From positions 1-64,000 of the forward strand of contig NZ_JANXSO010000126.1 in the NCBI RefSeq assembly GCF_025352645.1: a stretch of DNA of 64,000 bases, given 5' to 3'. A program made the position numbers and the translations under genes. The notes below the pieces were generated by a model, which was given only the letters and a program-made list of their open reading frames with translations, had not been told where the DNA came from and made no database searches. The DNA is from Iodobacter sp. (GTDB lineage Bacteria > Pseudomonadota > Gammaproteobacteria > Burkholderiales > Chitinibacteraceae). Within the stretch, counting starts at the first letter, position 1, and every line of letters starts with the position of its first letter. Of this stretch, positions 18,832-29,617 are shown one piece after another.

Positions 18832-18905
18832 TGAGAACACAAAACACACAGACAAGCCTTAGATTTTCTCCGTGTGCTCTGTGTTCTCATTTGACTCTGT
18901 GTCTA
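18832..18905. repeat. CTCTGTG-family inverted repeat
   Basis: TGAGAACACAAAACACACAG (18832-18851) faces CTCCGTGTGCTCTGTG followed by TTCTCA (18868-18889), an imperfect inverted pair, with a further CTCTGTGTC at 18895-18903. Same family as elements at 31718-32126, 38109-38232 and 63026-63115. It lies between the mbnP promoter region and the DUF2946 gene. Confidence 0.7.
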
Positions 18906-18947
18906 CAGAACTTAGCTTTTTAGCAAAACGCGCATATCAAGAATCTG

Positions 18948-19334
18948 TTAGGAAAAAACAGGAGGGGCGTGGCCAGGGGGAGGGAGGGATAAATTGCGGT
19001 GCAGGCGCAATGGTGGCGCTGCTGGCATGCCAAAACTATGCGGCAACATAGCCACCGCCGCTACCATCACCGGTATATCTAAGACCGGAGCCTGAGTCTG
19101 ATCGGCATGAGCGCAAAGCACGCAGGCAGGAGCAGCCTTCGCTAATAACGATTCAGGCTTACTACCTGGAAGTTGGCTGAGCTGATATTCAACAATCGGC
19201 GTCATCGTGCCGCAAAAAACGCTGCTTCTTAAAGCAGACTGCGGCAAAGTCGCGTGCAGCAAGGGCATCAGGACGTGCAGCATGATCGCCAAGAAGGCAA
19301 TACGTAGGCTGAGCTGATAGCGGCGTGCTGTCAT
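18948..19334 (-). CDS. DUF2946 family protein
   Basis: This 128-residue protein has one N-terminal hydrophobic segment (residues 10-30: LRIAFLAIMLHVLMPLLHATL), a Cys in VFCGTM, a CVLCAH motif at mid-length, and a Pro-rich C-terminus. This layout is typical of DUF2946, short membrane-anchored proteins often found next to copper or TonB-receptor genes; their biochemistry is not established. The ATG at 19334 is preferred over a start at 19391 because it puts the hydrophobic segment near the N-terminus, though no strong ribosome site is present. Same strand as mbnP, about 250 bases upstream of it, with a repeat in between. Confidence 0.65.
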   Translation of the reverse strand: MTARRYQLSLRIAFLAIMLHVLMPLLHATLPQSALRSSVFCGTMTPIVEYQLSQLPGSKPESLLAKAAPACVLCAHADQTQAPVLDIPVMVAAVAMLPHSFGMPAAPPLRLHRNLSLPPPGHAPPVFS

Positions 19335-19545
19335 AAACCAGAAAGTGCGGGGAAAGATCAGATTATATTGGCATAGGCCACTGGCATCCAAGCAAAATCA
19401 GCAACACACACAAAATAACTAGCTAAGCGTAAAAGCACAGGCTTGATCTAACTCCCCAGCCGTCAGCAAAATGGTGGATAGCCAGAGCAGTTCTGCACTT
19501 CTACGCATAAGGGTTAAAAATCCCTTATTTGGCGGGTATTGCTGA

Positions 19546-20010
19546 TTATTTTGCTGCGCTGCACTTACCCGATTTTGCCAGACTGAGCTTAGCAACATCA
19601 TTTTTGCCTTGCTCTTCAGGTACTTGCTCTACACCAGCACCACCTACAAACACACCCATCTTAATATATTGACGAATGAAGTGATTTTTACCTTCTTCAA
19701 GCATCACTTCTAAAGTGTTTGGAGAGAATTCAGATTCGGTATCAATCTTATGGGTTTTTCCGCCTTCAACTTCTGTAAAGAAAAACACATCTGGAGCGCT
19801 TTCGCCGACACACTTGCCATCCACCCAAATATCTTTCTTGAGGGCTTTACCAACAAAGCTATTACGATAAACATAAACACCAGCCTTGCCTTGCCTTGGT
19901 GCATTAAATTCTTTTGCTTTTGCAGAATCAGCTTTAGAAGCCATATCGACAGATGCACAACCGGAAATGAACAGCGTTGCAGCTAGGGTAATAACGGAAA
20001 AAATCTTCAT
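19546..20010 (-). CDS. DUF2846 lipoprotein
   Basis: This 154-residue predicted lipoprotein has a signal peptide and lipobox (MKIFSVITLAATLFISGCAS; Cys18). The mature part carries the DUF2846 pattern: GKAGVYVYRNSFVGKALKKD, VDGKCVGESAPDVFFFTEV and LEEGKNHFIRQYIKMG. Proteins of this family are small secreted or lipid-anchored domains of unknown function. The ATG at 20010 gives a normal signal peptide; the longer frame to 20064 does not. No linked partner is evident. Confidence 0.8.
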   Translation of the reverse strand: MKIFSVITLAATLFISGCASVDMASKADSAKAKEFNAPRQGKAGVYVYRNSFVGKALKKDIWVDGKCVGESAPDVFFFTEVEGGKTHKIDTESEFSPNTLEVMLEEGKNHFIRQYIKMGVFVGGAGVEQVPEEQGKNDVAKLSLAKSGKCSAAK

Positions 20011-20677
20011 TAATGGTAAACCTATTGAGAATGCTAAATTAAGCAAAAGTTTATATACCCACACGATGCTTTTTTGCCAACAGTTAAGATGGTGGTGAGC
20101 ACTTAGTGATGATAAGAGCCTCGAAAAACCAATATAAAAACAGAGCCATTATGCAGTTGACCTATAACGATATTTTTTAATCCACATCGCAATACAATGA
20201 CGAAAAATGGTTTCTCTAACCATATCAACAGTATGGGATAAGTGTTAATTAATCTATTTAGTACATCGTTAATTGCCACAATTAACTTAAAAACCATCAG
20301 CTAGTAGCAATACAATTAACAAAAATGCCATAAGCATATATGGAAAATAAAGCAATAACAAGTGAAATTTAATTCATTATCAGGTACGAGTTCCATTCGG
20401 TTGAATCGAAGATAAGCCGAGAATAACAAGTTTTGATGCTTGAATTTTAAGTAGGGAACAGAATATCATCCTCGAATTTTTATCGATGATCCGACAGCGT
20501 AGCGGAGCTCCGAGAATGACACTGCTGATTTTCCTAATATCCAATCAAAGGTATTTGAAAATTAATTCTAAGTTATTAATATTTCTAGAACTTTTTGTTT
20601 ATTTTAATAACACTACGTCATAAATATTTAACATAAAACATGTAATTAGCAAAGAATCAATCCCATTTAGAGAACTT
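20011..20677. other. intergenic region with a dRS3-like repeat
   Basis: A 667-base AT-rich gap. It holds the promoter of the DUF2846 gene and, at 20466-20520, a diverged copy of the repeat at 31836-31906. A 64-codon frame at 20103-20297 on the minus strand has no ribosome site or family resemblance. Confidence 0.45.
20466..20520 (-). repeat. diverged dRS3-like composite repeat
   Basis: Read on the minus strand it begins GTCATTCTCGGAGC, continues CCGCTACGCTGTCGGATC, and ends AAAAATTCGAGGATGA. These blocks occur in the same order at 31836-31906 (GTCATTCCCG, GCTACGCTG, TGGATC, AAAAA, TTCGGGGATGA), but this copy has lost most of the central ATTCCC/GGGAAT palindrome. Confidence 0.65.
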
Positions 20678-21226
20678 CTATCTACTCAGTATTTTTTCTG
20701 CCCAAAAGATCCCCGCTACGGTTTTGCCATCGGTTATCGAGCCATCTAGCACGCCTGCAATCAGATCATCTAGGCTCACCGCCAGGCATTCCACAAACTC
20801 ACCTTCATCCAGCTGAGCCTTGCCTGCAGTTAGGTTTTGCGCCAAGTAAAAATGGATTTCTTCATTGGTGTAGCTAATAATCGGGTGATGAACGCCTAGT
20901 TTTTGCCACTCTAGTGCGGTGTAGCCGGTTTCCTCCAGCAGCTCACGCTTGCCACAAGTCAGAGCATCTTCACCAGCATCCAGCTTGCCTGCGGGAAACT
21001 CCAAATACACGCGGTGCATAGGGTAGCGATACTGCCGCTCCATCAGCAGCCTGCCATCGGGCAAGATGGGGATAATCATCACCGCACCGGGGTGCAGCAC
21101 ATATTCCCGCGTGGCTTCACTCCCATCAGGCAGGCGCACAATATCGCGATTAATATGTAATAAAGCCCCATCAAATACCCGCTCGCTACTGATTTTTTCT
21201 TCAATTAAGTGCTGATCTTTTTGCAT
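20678..21226 (-). CDS. Nudix hydrolase, probable ADP-ribose/ADP-sugar pyrophosphatase
   Basis: This 182-residue cytosolic protein has the Nudix box GKLDAGEDALTCGKRELL followed by EETGY (about residues 80-102), matching GX5EX7REUXEEXGU. It also shows the ADPRase-type PAGKLDAGE lead and a YPMHRVYLEFPAG stretch. Such enzymes cleave ADP-ribose or ADP-glucose. Its position 97 bases beyond the glycogen cluster, same strand, makes ADP-glucose turnover an attractive but unproven role. Confidence 0.9.
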   Translation of the reverse strand: MQKDQHLIEEKISSERVFDGALLHINRDIVRLPDGSEATREYVLHPGAVMIIPILPDGRLLMERQYRYPMHRVYLEFPAGKLDAGEDALTCGKRELLEETGYTALEWQKLGVHHPIISYTNEEIHFYLAQNLTAGKAQLDEGEFVECLAVSLDDLIAGVLDGSITDGKTVAGIFWAEKILSR

Positions 21227-21323
21227 TATTTTCCACTATAAAAATATACTTTCAGTATTAAACACGAGGCAGATGACATTAAACCACTGAGCTTATTTCA
21301 GCACGAGCATCATCAACCTTGGC

Positions 21324-23771
21324 CTATAATTTAACACTGCTGCTATGCCATATTTTACGCGCATATTCGCTAATACTGCGATCTGAAGAAAAACGCCCCA
21401 TCCCGGCCACATTCAGCAACGCTTTTTTATGCCATTCCAATGGTTTTAAATACAGGGCATCGACTTTCCCTTGCACTTTGACATAATCAGCAAAATCTGC
21501 CAGCAATTGATAATGGTCCCCCCAATTGACCAATAAATCAAATAACACCCGATACCGCTCCGGCTCATCTGGGCTAAATAATCCCGATGCAATGCTATTT
21601 AATACCTCGTGCAAAATCGGGTCAGCCTCATAAATCGCCCGTGGGTTATAGGATTCTTGCCGCAGCCGCTGCACCTCCTCACTATTATTGCCAAAGATAA
21701 AGATGTTTTCTGCTCCTACCGCTTGGCCAATTTCAATATTGGCACCATCTAAAGTGCCAATCGTTAATGCCCCATTTAATGCAAATTTCATATTCCCTGT
21801 ACCCGATGCCTCGGTGCCCGCCGTGGATATTTGCTCAGATAGATCTGCGGCGGGGATAATGATTTCTGCCAAGCTCACGCTATAATTGGGAATAAACACC
21901 ACTTTAAGCTTATCACCGACCCTAGGGTCATGATTTATCTTTGTTCCGACATCATTAATTAAATGAATTAATAATTTAGCTGTTTTATATGCCGATGCTG
22001 CCTTACCTGAAAAAATCACCACCCTGGGTACAATGACGGCATCTGGATTTTTTAAAATATACTGATAACGCGCAACCACATGCAATACATTTAATAACTG
22101 GCGCTTATATTCATGGATACGTTTTACTTGCACATCAAATAGTGCATCAGGGGATACCACCCCACCCAAATGCGTAGCAATATAACGAACCAAACGTTCT
22201 TTATTTTGCCGTTTAGCCACCATAAAACGATTTATAAAATCTTCATCCTCGGCCCAAGGTTTTAACTCGGCCAATTCATCTAAATTCACTCGCCAAGTTT
22301 TGCCAATTTTATCGTCTATCAACGCAGCCAGCGGCCGATTCGCCTGTGCTAACCAGCGCCTAGGGGTAATACCATTAGTTACATTGGTAAAGCGTTCTGG
22401 ATAAATACGGGCGAAATCGGCAAAGATGGTTGATTTCATCAATTGCGAGTGTAGCGTCGAAACGCCATTAACCTTATGGCTAGCCACTACGGCAATATAG
22501 GCCATTCTGATTTTACGCTCACCTGATTCATCCACTAATGAAACACGGCTAATTAAGGCATCATCACCAGCAAAACGCTGTTTCACCTCAGCTAAAAACC
22601 GCTCATTAATATCAAAAATTATTTTTAAATGCCGGGGCAATAAATGAGCAAACATCTCTACCGGCCATGTTTCTAGCGCTTCGCTCATCAGGGTGTGATT
22701 GGTATAAGAAAAAATCTTTTGCGTGTATCCCCAAGCAGTATCCCAATCCAGATGAAAATCATCCATTAATAAGCGCATTAATTCTGGAACAGCCAATACT
22801 GGATGTGTGTCATTTAAGTGAATAGCTGTTTTATCACTTAATTGATTAAAATCTTCGTGGGTGAAGAGATAGCGATGCAAAATATCTTGTAAAGAGGCCG
22901 AAACAAAAAAGTATTCTTGCCGCAGCCGCAGTTCTTTACCGTGCAGCGTTGAATCATCAGGATATAAAACGCGGGATACGTTTTCACTATGGTTTTTTTC
23001 TTCTACCGCAGCTAAATAATCACCCTGATTAAATTTAGATAAATTAATCCCGCGTGAGGCTTTAGCCGACCAAAGTCTTAAAGTATTTGTGGCCGTGGTT
23101 TGATAGCCTGGAATAATATAATCATAAGCCATCGCCAATACATTTTGCGTATCTAGCCAATGCACGGTAGCGCCTTCAGTTTCTATTCGCCCCCCAAATT
23201 GCACCACATATTGAATTTCATCACGGGGGAACTCCCATACATTTAAAGCAGATAGCCACGTATCGGGTGCTTCTATTTGCTGGCCATCAATAATGCGTTG
23301 TTTAAACATTCCAAAATCATAGCGAATCCCATAAGCAAAGCCAGGCACGCCCATGGTAGCCATTGAATCTAAAAAACAAGCAGCTAAGCGCCCCAAGCCC
23401 CCATTACCTAAGGCGGCATCAGGCTCGTAATCTAGAATCTCATTTAGATCCACCCCCATTTCATCTAGCGCGGCTTTAACCGGCTCAAATAATTCTAATG
23501 CTAATAAGGCATTAGATAGGGCACGGCCAATTAAAAACTCCATCGATAAATAATAAACCCGCTTTAAATCCTGAGAATACTGCGCCCTTGTGGTGCGCAT
23601 CCAGCGCTCTACCAATCTATCCCGCACCGCCAGAAAAGTGGCATTCAACCAGTCTTTAGGCTGCGCCACGATAGGATCTTTACCAATAAAAAATACCAGC
23701 TTATTCGCAATAGCATGCTTTAAAGCCTCGGTATCATTACCAGGGGAATCATATTCAAAAGATACCGTCAT
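21324..23771 (-). CDS. glgP: glycogen phosphorylase
   Basis: This 815-residue PLP enzyme releases glucose-1-phosphate from glycogen (GT35 family). It has the N-terminal [14 protein letters not shown] and [20 protein letters not shown] regions, and the C-terminal PLP-lysine region [20 protein letters not shown] with the lysine near residue 660. The start at 23771 has AAGGAG eight bases upstream; the longer frame to 23819 is not supported. It is the last glg gene of the cluster, after glgA and the HAD gene. Confidence 0.96.
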   Translation of the reverse strand: MTVSFEYDSPGNDTEALKHAIANKLVFFIGKDPIVAQPKDWLNATFLAVRDRLVERWMRTTRAQYSQDLKRVYYLSMEFLIGRALSNALLALELFEPVKAALDEMGVDLNEILDYEPDAALGNGGLGRLAACFLDSMATMGVPGFAYGIRYDFGMFKQRIIDGQQIEAPDTWLSALNVWEFPRDEIQYVVQFGGRIETEGATVHWLDTQNVLAMAYDYIIPGYQTTATNTLRLWSAKASRGINLSKFNQGDYLAAVEEKNHSENVSRVLYPDDSTLHGKELRLRQEYFFVSASLQDILHRYLFTHEDFNQLSDKTAIHLNDTHPVLAVPELMRLLMDDFHLDWDTAWGYTQKIFSYTNHTLMSEALETWPVEMFAHLLPRHLKIIFDINERFLAEVKQRFAGDDALISRVSLVDESGERKIRMAYIAVVASHKVNGVSTLHSQLMKSTIFADFARIYPERFTNVTNGITPRRWLAQANRPLAALIDDKIGKTWRVNLDELAELKPWAEDEDFINRFMVAKRQNKERLVRYIATHLGGVVSPDALFDVQVKRIHEYKRQLLNVLHVVARYQYILKNPDAVIVPRVVIFSGKAASAYKTAKLLIHLINDVGTKINHDPRVGDKLKVVFIPNYSVSLAEIIIPAADLSEQISTAGTEASGTGNMKFALNGALTIGTLDGANIEIGQAVGAENIFIFGNNSEEVQRLRQESYNPRAIYEADPILHEVLNSIASGLFSPDEPERYRVLFDLLVNWGDHYQLLADFADYVKVQGKVDALYLKPLEWHKKALLNVAGMGRFSSDRSISEYARKIWHSSSVKL

Positions 23772-23841
23772 CGGGTGCTCCTTTTTATTACAATTTAAAG
23801 CGCTGCGTAGGCCAGTCACAGCAGATAAGCCAGAAAATTAA

Positions 23842-24504
23842 TTAGCAATTAACTAAGCCGTAACTCTCTAGTGCAGCGACTAAATTTTTACTCGTGCTAT
23901 AGGGCTCCACATGAAAGGTATGCATACCCAAGGCGTGCGCGGGTTGAATATCCCGAATCATGCAATCGCCAATCATTAAGGTCTGCTCGGCGGCCACGCC
24001 AAGCTGAGCTAAGGCATATTTAAAAATGCCATACGCAGGTTTAAAGCATCCGCAATCAATAGGCGTAATAACGATCTGAATATGCGCATCTAAACCCATA
24101 GCGGTGATTTTTTGTAACTGCTGTTCCCTATCTCCATTGCTAATAATGGCTTTGGGAATATCTTTGCTTAGCACTAAAAAATCGGCCACTTCTGGCAAGA
24201 CTTGCCATGACGCTTGATAGACTTTTAAATAAGCAGAAATAATGGCATCCGCCGCTGAATCAGCTAATGGCTCTGCTAAAAAAGCCCTTAGCCGCTGGCG
24301 ACGCATATTTTGAAACGAGATTTCACCCTGCTCGAATTGCAACCAGTATTTTTGCGATAATGTTCGCCATTGATTAAATAGATCTTGTTGATCTTGCGCC
24401 GCAAAGCGTGAACTATTTTCAGCAATAAAGGATAAAAAGGCTTGCCGTGAAGCATTTTTTTCATCAATTAAGGTATCGTCTAAATCCAACAAAATAGCCT
24501 GCAT
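23842..24504 (-). CDS. HAD-superfamily hydrolase
   Basis: This 220-residue protein has the HAD motifs: motif I DLDDTLIDE (residues 7-15), motif II near AIISNGD (about 110-116), and motif IV MIGDCMIRDI (about 178-187), with a helical cap between. HAD enzymes of this length are phosphatases of small phosphometabolites. It lies inside the glycogen cluster between glgA and glgP, 70 bases before glgP, so a sugar phosphate substrate is plausible but unproven. GGAAGA precedes the ATG. Confidence 0.9.
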   Translation of the reverse strand: MQAILLDLDDTLIDEKNASRQAFLSFIAENSSRFAAQDQQDLFNQWRTLSQKYWLQFEQGEISFQNMRRQRLRAFLAEPLADSAADAIISAYLKVYQASWQVLPEVADFLVLSKDIPKAIISNGDREQQLQKITAMGLDAHIQIVITPIDCGCFKPAYGIFKYALAQLGVAAEQTLMIGDCMIRDIQPAHALGMHTFHVEPYSTSKNLVAALESYGLVNC

Positions 24505-24591
24505 ATTCTTCCAATTTAAATTTATGCCAATTGCTTACGATTATATATTGAGCTGCATAACTTAATTTGAATATGGACATCTCTTGTAGGT

Positions 24592-24650
24592 TGGCGCTGA
24601 GCATGCGAAGCCCAACATTCTTAATCGCATTGTTGGGCATGAGCACTTAT
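24592..24650. repeat. GTAGGTTGG/CCCAAC palindromic element
   Basis: TGTAGGTTGGCGCTGAGCAT (24595-24614) is followed by GCGAAGCCCAACATT and then TTGTTGGGCATGAGC. Short inverted blocks (GCCCAACA and TGTTGGGC) could fold. Related in style to the GTAGGGTGGGCAC family; it fills the gap between glgA and the HAD gene. Confidence 0.5.
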
Positions 24651-24683
24651 ATTGGTTTTATCTTTCATACGCATACTTAATTT

Positions 24684-26120
24684 TTATCCAAGCAACATTT
24701 TTTGATATAGCGCCGCATACTGCCCCGCTGCGGCTGCCCAGCCAAAATCAACCTGCATGGCGGTGCGTCTTACTGTTTTCCAATCTTTAGTACGCTGCCA
24801 CAGAATAAAAGCACGGCGTAGGCCTTGGGATAGCCCTGCAACGCTAAAGTCATCAAACACAAAGCCCGTAGCGCTTTCGTCGGCCAAGTTTTCTAAGCTG
24901 CAATCAACAACCGTATCGGCTAGCCCTCCCACTCTGCGTACTAGCGGCAGTACGCCGTATTTTAAGGCATACAGCTGGGTGAGGCCGCATGGCTCAAAAC
25001 GGCTGGGCACCAGTAAGACATCAGCAGCGGCCATTAAGCGGTGCGAGCACGCTTCGTCATAACCAATTTGCACCGCAATTTGCTCAGGATTTACGGCGGC
25101 GGCAGCTTTAAAAGCGTCTTCAAGCTGGGTGTCGCCCCCACCCAGCAGCACAAACTGCCCTCCCCGAGACGTGATTTCATCTAAAGCTGCCAGCACCAGA
25201 TGCAGGCCTTTTTGTTCGGTGAGGCGGCTCACCACGGCGAATAAAGGCTGATCAGTAACTTGCGCCAGCCCCATGCGCAGCTGCACATCCTGCTTACATT
25301 TAGCTTTGCCTTGGGTTTTATCTACGCTGTAATGGGCGGCGATCAAAGGATCAGTATGCGGGTGCCACACTTGCTCATCCACACCATTCAAAATGCCGCT
25401 TAAATCAGCAGAACGGGTGCGTAGCAAGCCGTCTAGGCCGCAGCCCTGCTCATCATGGGTAATTTCTTGCGCGTAGCGTGGTGAAACGGTGCTGATTTGA
25501 TCGCAAAAATACAACCCCGCCTTCATAAAAGAAATCTTGCCGTGAAACTCTAGCCCCTCCACTGAGAAATATTCTGGCGGCAGCGCTAGGCTGGCAAAAG
25601 CCGCAAGGGGAAACAAGCCTTGATAGGCAAGATTATGCACGGTAAATACACTTTTAGCTGGCCGGCCCGCCGCCACTAAATACGCCGGAACCAAGCCCGC
25701 ATGCCAATCGTGCGCATGCACCAGCTCGGCCTGCCAAAAAGGATCTGCGCCACTGGCTAGCTGTGCGGCCACCCAGCCCAATAATGCAAATCGCAGATGA
25801 TTATCGCTGTAAGGCTGCTGCCCAACATCCAAATAAGGGCTACCTGGCCGATCAAAGCAGTGCGGGGAATCGATCACATAGGCGGCAATACCGGTGGAAG
25901 TGTGGCCAAACAAGAGTTTGATTGGCCCTGCCATGCTATTGAGCGTGGCCACTTCGCCCTGAATATCTAAGCCATTCAAAATAGCAGGGAACCCCGGCAA
26001 GAGCACACGCACGTCGCACCCCTGCTGCGCCAAAGCCAGCGGCAAAGCCCCAGTGACATCCGCCAAGCCACCGGTTTTTAGCAAAGGAAATAGCTCGGCA
26101 CAAACGTGTAAAACGCGCAT
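24684..26120 (-). CDS. glgA: glycogen synthase (ADP-glucose)
   Basis: This 478-residue GT5 enzyme transfers glucose from ADP-glucose to glycogen. The ADP-glucose-binding KTGGLADV lies at residues 16-23. Other hallmarks are HAHDWHAGLVPAYL (about 131-144), FTVHNLAYQGLF, the GT-B linker VSRLTEQKGLHLVL and the C-terminal LVPSRFEPCGLTQLYALKYG with the catalytic Glu. Full length for the family. It follows glgC on the same strand after a 286-base gap with repeats. Confidence 0.97.
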   Translation of the reverse strand: MRVLHVCAELFPLLKTGGLADVTGALPLALAQQGCDVRVLLPGFPAILNGLDIQGEVATLNSMAGPIKLLFGHTSTGIAAYVIDSPHCFDRPGSPYLDVGQQPYSDNHLRFALLGWVAAQLASGADPFWQAELVHAHDWHAGLVPAYLVAAGRPAKSVFTVHNLAYQGLFPLAAFASLALPPEYFSVEGLEFHGKISFMKAGLYFCDQISTVSPRYAQEITHDEQGCGLDGLLRTRSADLSGILNGVDEQVWHPHTDPLIAAHYSVDKTQGKAKCKQDVQLRMGLAQVTDQPLFAVVSRLTEQKGLHLVLAALDEITSRGGQFVLLGGGDTQLEDAFKAAAAVNPEQIAVQIGYDEACSHRLMAAADVLLVPSRFEPCGLTQLYALKYGVLPLVRRVGGLADTVVDCSLENLADESATGFVFDDFSVAGLSQGLRRAFILWQRTKDWKTVRRTAMQVDFGWAAAAGQYAALYQKMLLG

Positions 26121-26187
26121 AGATTGCTACCATTGGGTTTGAAAAATTGATCGGCAAAAACACGCCGCAAGATCAAAAAATACGTCA

Positions 26188-26353
26188 TCCACGAAAAACA
26201 CATCAAGCACGAACAAATAAGATTGGGTATCTCCACCATTTTATTTACATATCGATCAAAATCAATCTCTTATAAAAAACATAACAATGAGTGCAAGCTC
26301 AATCAAACCAATCTGTATTCTTGGCTTTTTTCGTGTATTTAGTATTTTTCGTG
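26188..26353. repeat. CCACGAAAAACAC-family inverted repeat
   Basis: The left arm CCACGAAAAACACATCAAGC plus ACGAA (26188-26213) and right arm TTCGTGTATTTAGTATTTTT plus CGTGG (26329-26353) are imperfect inverted copies of about 25 bases around a 115-base AT-rich core. After the right arm comes ACCTTAGCGCGTCACATCC, similar to CCTTACTGCGTAACATCAT after the right arm at 56901-56910. Located between glgC and glgA. Confidence 0.75.
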
Positions 26354-26406
26354 GGCGAAAACCTTAGCGCGTCACATCCCCTCTGTGGTTCAATATTTGG
26401 GTTAAA

Positions 26407-27678
26407 TCATAACTTCGCCAACATTTCTCTGGTCACCAGCACCACGCCGCCTTCTGAGCAGTAAAAGCGGCGCTCGTCTTCGCTGCGGTCTTCGCCGATC
26501 ACCGTGCCCTCTGGGATTTGGCAGCCGCGATCAATCACGCAGCGGCGCAGGCGGCTAGACCTACCTACCGTGACCGATGGCAAAATCACCGCAGAATCAA
26601 TGGCGCAAAATGAGTGCAAGCGCACTTTAGAAAATAGCACCGAGTTATTTACAAACGAGCCAGAAACAATGCAGCCGCCCGATACCAATGAATTAAGCGT
26701 CATACCGTGGCTGCCATTAATATCTTGCACAAATTTAGCAGGAGAAAGCTGCTCTTGATGTGTCCAAATCGGCCAATCTTTATCGTAAATATCTAAATCA
26801 GGCAGCACCGAGGCCAAATCTAAATTGGCCTCCCAATATGCATCCACCGTCCCCACATCACGCCAATAGGGCGGCGCATTCGTATCACTAGAGACGCAAG
26901 AGGCTGAAAACGGATGCGCCAATGCACGGCCCTCCGCCACAATGCGCGGAATAATGTCTTTGCCAAAATCATGGCTGGAGGCATCGTCGGCTAAATCTTC
27001 GGCCAACATACGGTTAATATAATCAGCGTTAAAAACGTACACGCCCATTGATGCTAGGGCCTTATCATTTTTATTGGGCATAGCGGGCGGATCGAGTGGT
27101 TTTTCAATAAAGGCGGTTATTTTTCTATTTTCATCCACCGCCATTACCCCAAAAGCCGAGGCGGCCGTTTTATCGACTTCAATACAGGCAATAGTACACG
27201 CCGCATTATTTTCGACGTGATCGAGTAGCATGCGGGAGTAATCCATTTTATAAATATGATCCCCCGCCAATATCACTACATATTGCGCTTTGTAGCTACG
27301 GATAATATCTAGGTTTTGAAATACCGCATCGGCGGTACCCCGATACCAATGTTCCTCGTCCACTCTTTGCTGGGCGGGGAGTAAATCGACAAATTCATTC
27401 ATTTCATTACGCAAAAACGACCAGCCGCGCTGCAAATGCCTGAGCAAGCTATGCGACTTATATTGCGTAATCACACCGATGCGACGAATCCCTGAATTAA
27501 GGCAATTTGATAAGGCAAAATCAATAATTCGATATTTACCTCCAAAATGCACCGCAGGCTTAGCACGGTGATTGGTTAAATCCTTTAAACGCGAGCCACG
27601 CCCACCCGCTAAAACCAAAGCCACCGCCTGATTAGGTAGTTGCCGTGCCAACACCAGTTTATCAATCGCTTCCATCAT
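26407..27678 (-). CDS. glgC: glucose-1-phosphate adenylyltransferase
   Basis: This 423-residue enzyme makes ADP-glucose from glucose-1-phosphate and ATP, the committed step of glycogen synthesis. The N-terminal nucleotidyltransferase domain shows [20 protein letters not shown] and [20 protein letters not shown]. Further on are [27 protein letters not shown] and FIEKP. A C-terminal left-handed beta-helix follows. It is very similar to E. coli GlgC. Two adjacent ATGs follow GGGAG; the second (27675) has the better spacing, and either is possible. Family enzymes are allosterically controlled by glycolytic intermediates. Confidence 0.96.
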   Translation of the reverse strand: MMEAIDKLVLARQLPNQAVALVLAGGRGSRLKDLTNHRAKPAVHFGGKYRIIDFALSNCLNSGIRRIGVITQYKSHSLLRHLQRGWSFLRNEMNEFVDLLPAQQRVDEEHWYRGTADAVFQNLDIIRSYKAQYVVILAGDHIYKMDYSRMLLDHVENNAACTIACIEVDKTAASAFGVMAVDENRKITAFIEKPLDPPAMPNKNDKALASMGVYVFNADYINRMLAEDLADDASSHDFGKDIIPRIVAEGRALAHPFSASCVSSDTNAPPYWRDVGTVDAYWEANLDLASVLPDLDIYDKDWPIWTHQEQLSPAKFVQDINGSHGMTLNSLVSGGCIVSGSFVNNSVLFSKVRLHSFCAIDSAVILPSVTVGRSSRLRRCVIDRGCQIPEGTVIGEDRSEDERRFYCSEGGVVLVTREMLAKL

Positions 27679-27871
27679 ATCGCTCCCTGCATCAGATCAT
27701 ATTAAGCAAAGCTGGCGTGTATTTCCGGAAAATAATGAAAGAGCTAGCTATTTAATGCAAAAAAAATAGCGGCTGCCATTCTATGCATCCGCCATTTAAA
27801 ATAAAAAATATGCAGCTCTATTTAAGCTTTTTATTTTCTACCCATAAAAATATATTTAAACCAACTCACCC

Positions 27872-29521
<1,650 letters not shown>

Positions 29522-29554
29522 TTATGAGTAAAGAGATGGCTACGGTGTTTTATA

Positions 29555-29605
29555 AAATGGCTGCGCCCGCGTCATATGGCATCTTGCCCACCCTATATGA
29601 ATTAC
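29555..29605. repeat. partial GTAGGGTGGGCAC-family repeat
   Basis: The sequence TGGCTGCGCCCGCGTCATAT then TTGCCCACCCTATATG at 29567-29602 resembles one end of the family. It lies in the short glgX-pgm spacer. Confidence 0.45.
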
Positions 29606-29617
29606 ACATTTTTCAAA

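Noticed and set aside
19419..19601. 60-codon minus-strand frame overlapping the DUF2846 gene
   Set aside because: Overlaps the clear lipoprotein gene in another frame and lacks support.
20103..20297. 64-codon minus-strand reading frame in the intergenic region
   Set aside because: No ribosome site, no family resemblance, and composition like surrounding AT-rich DNA.
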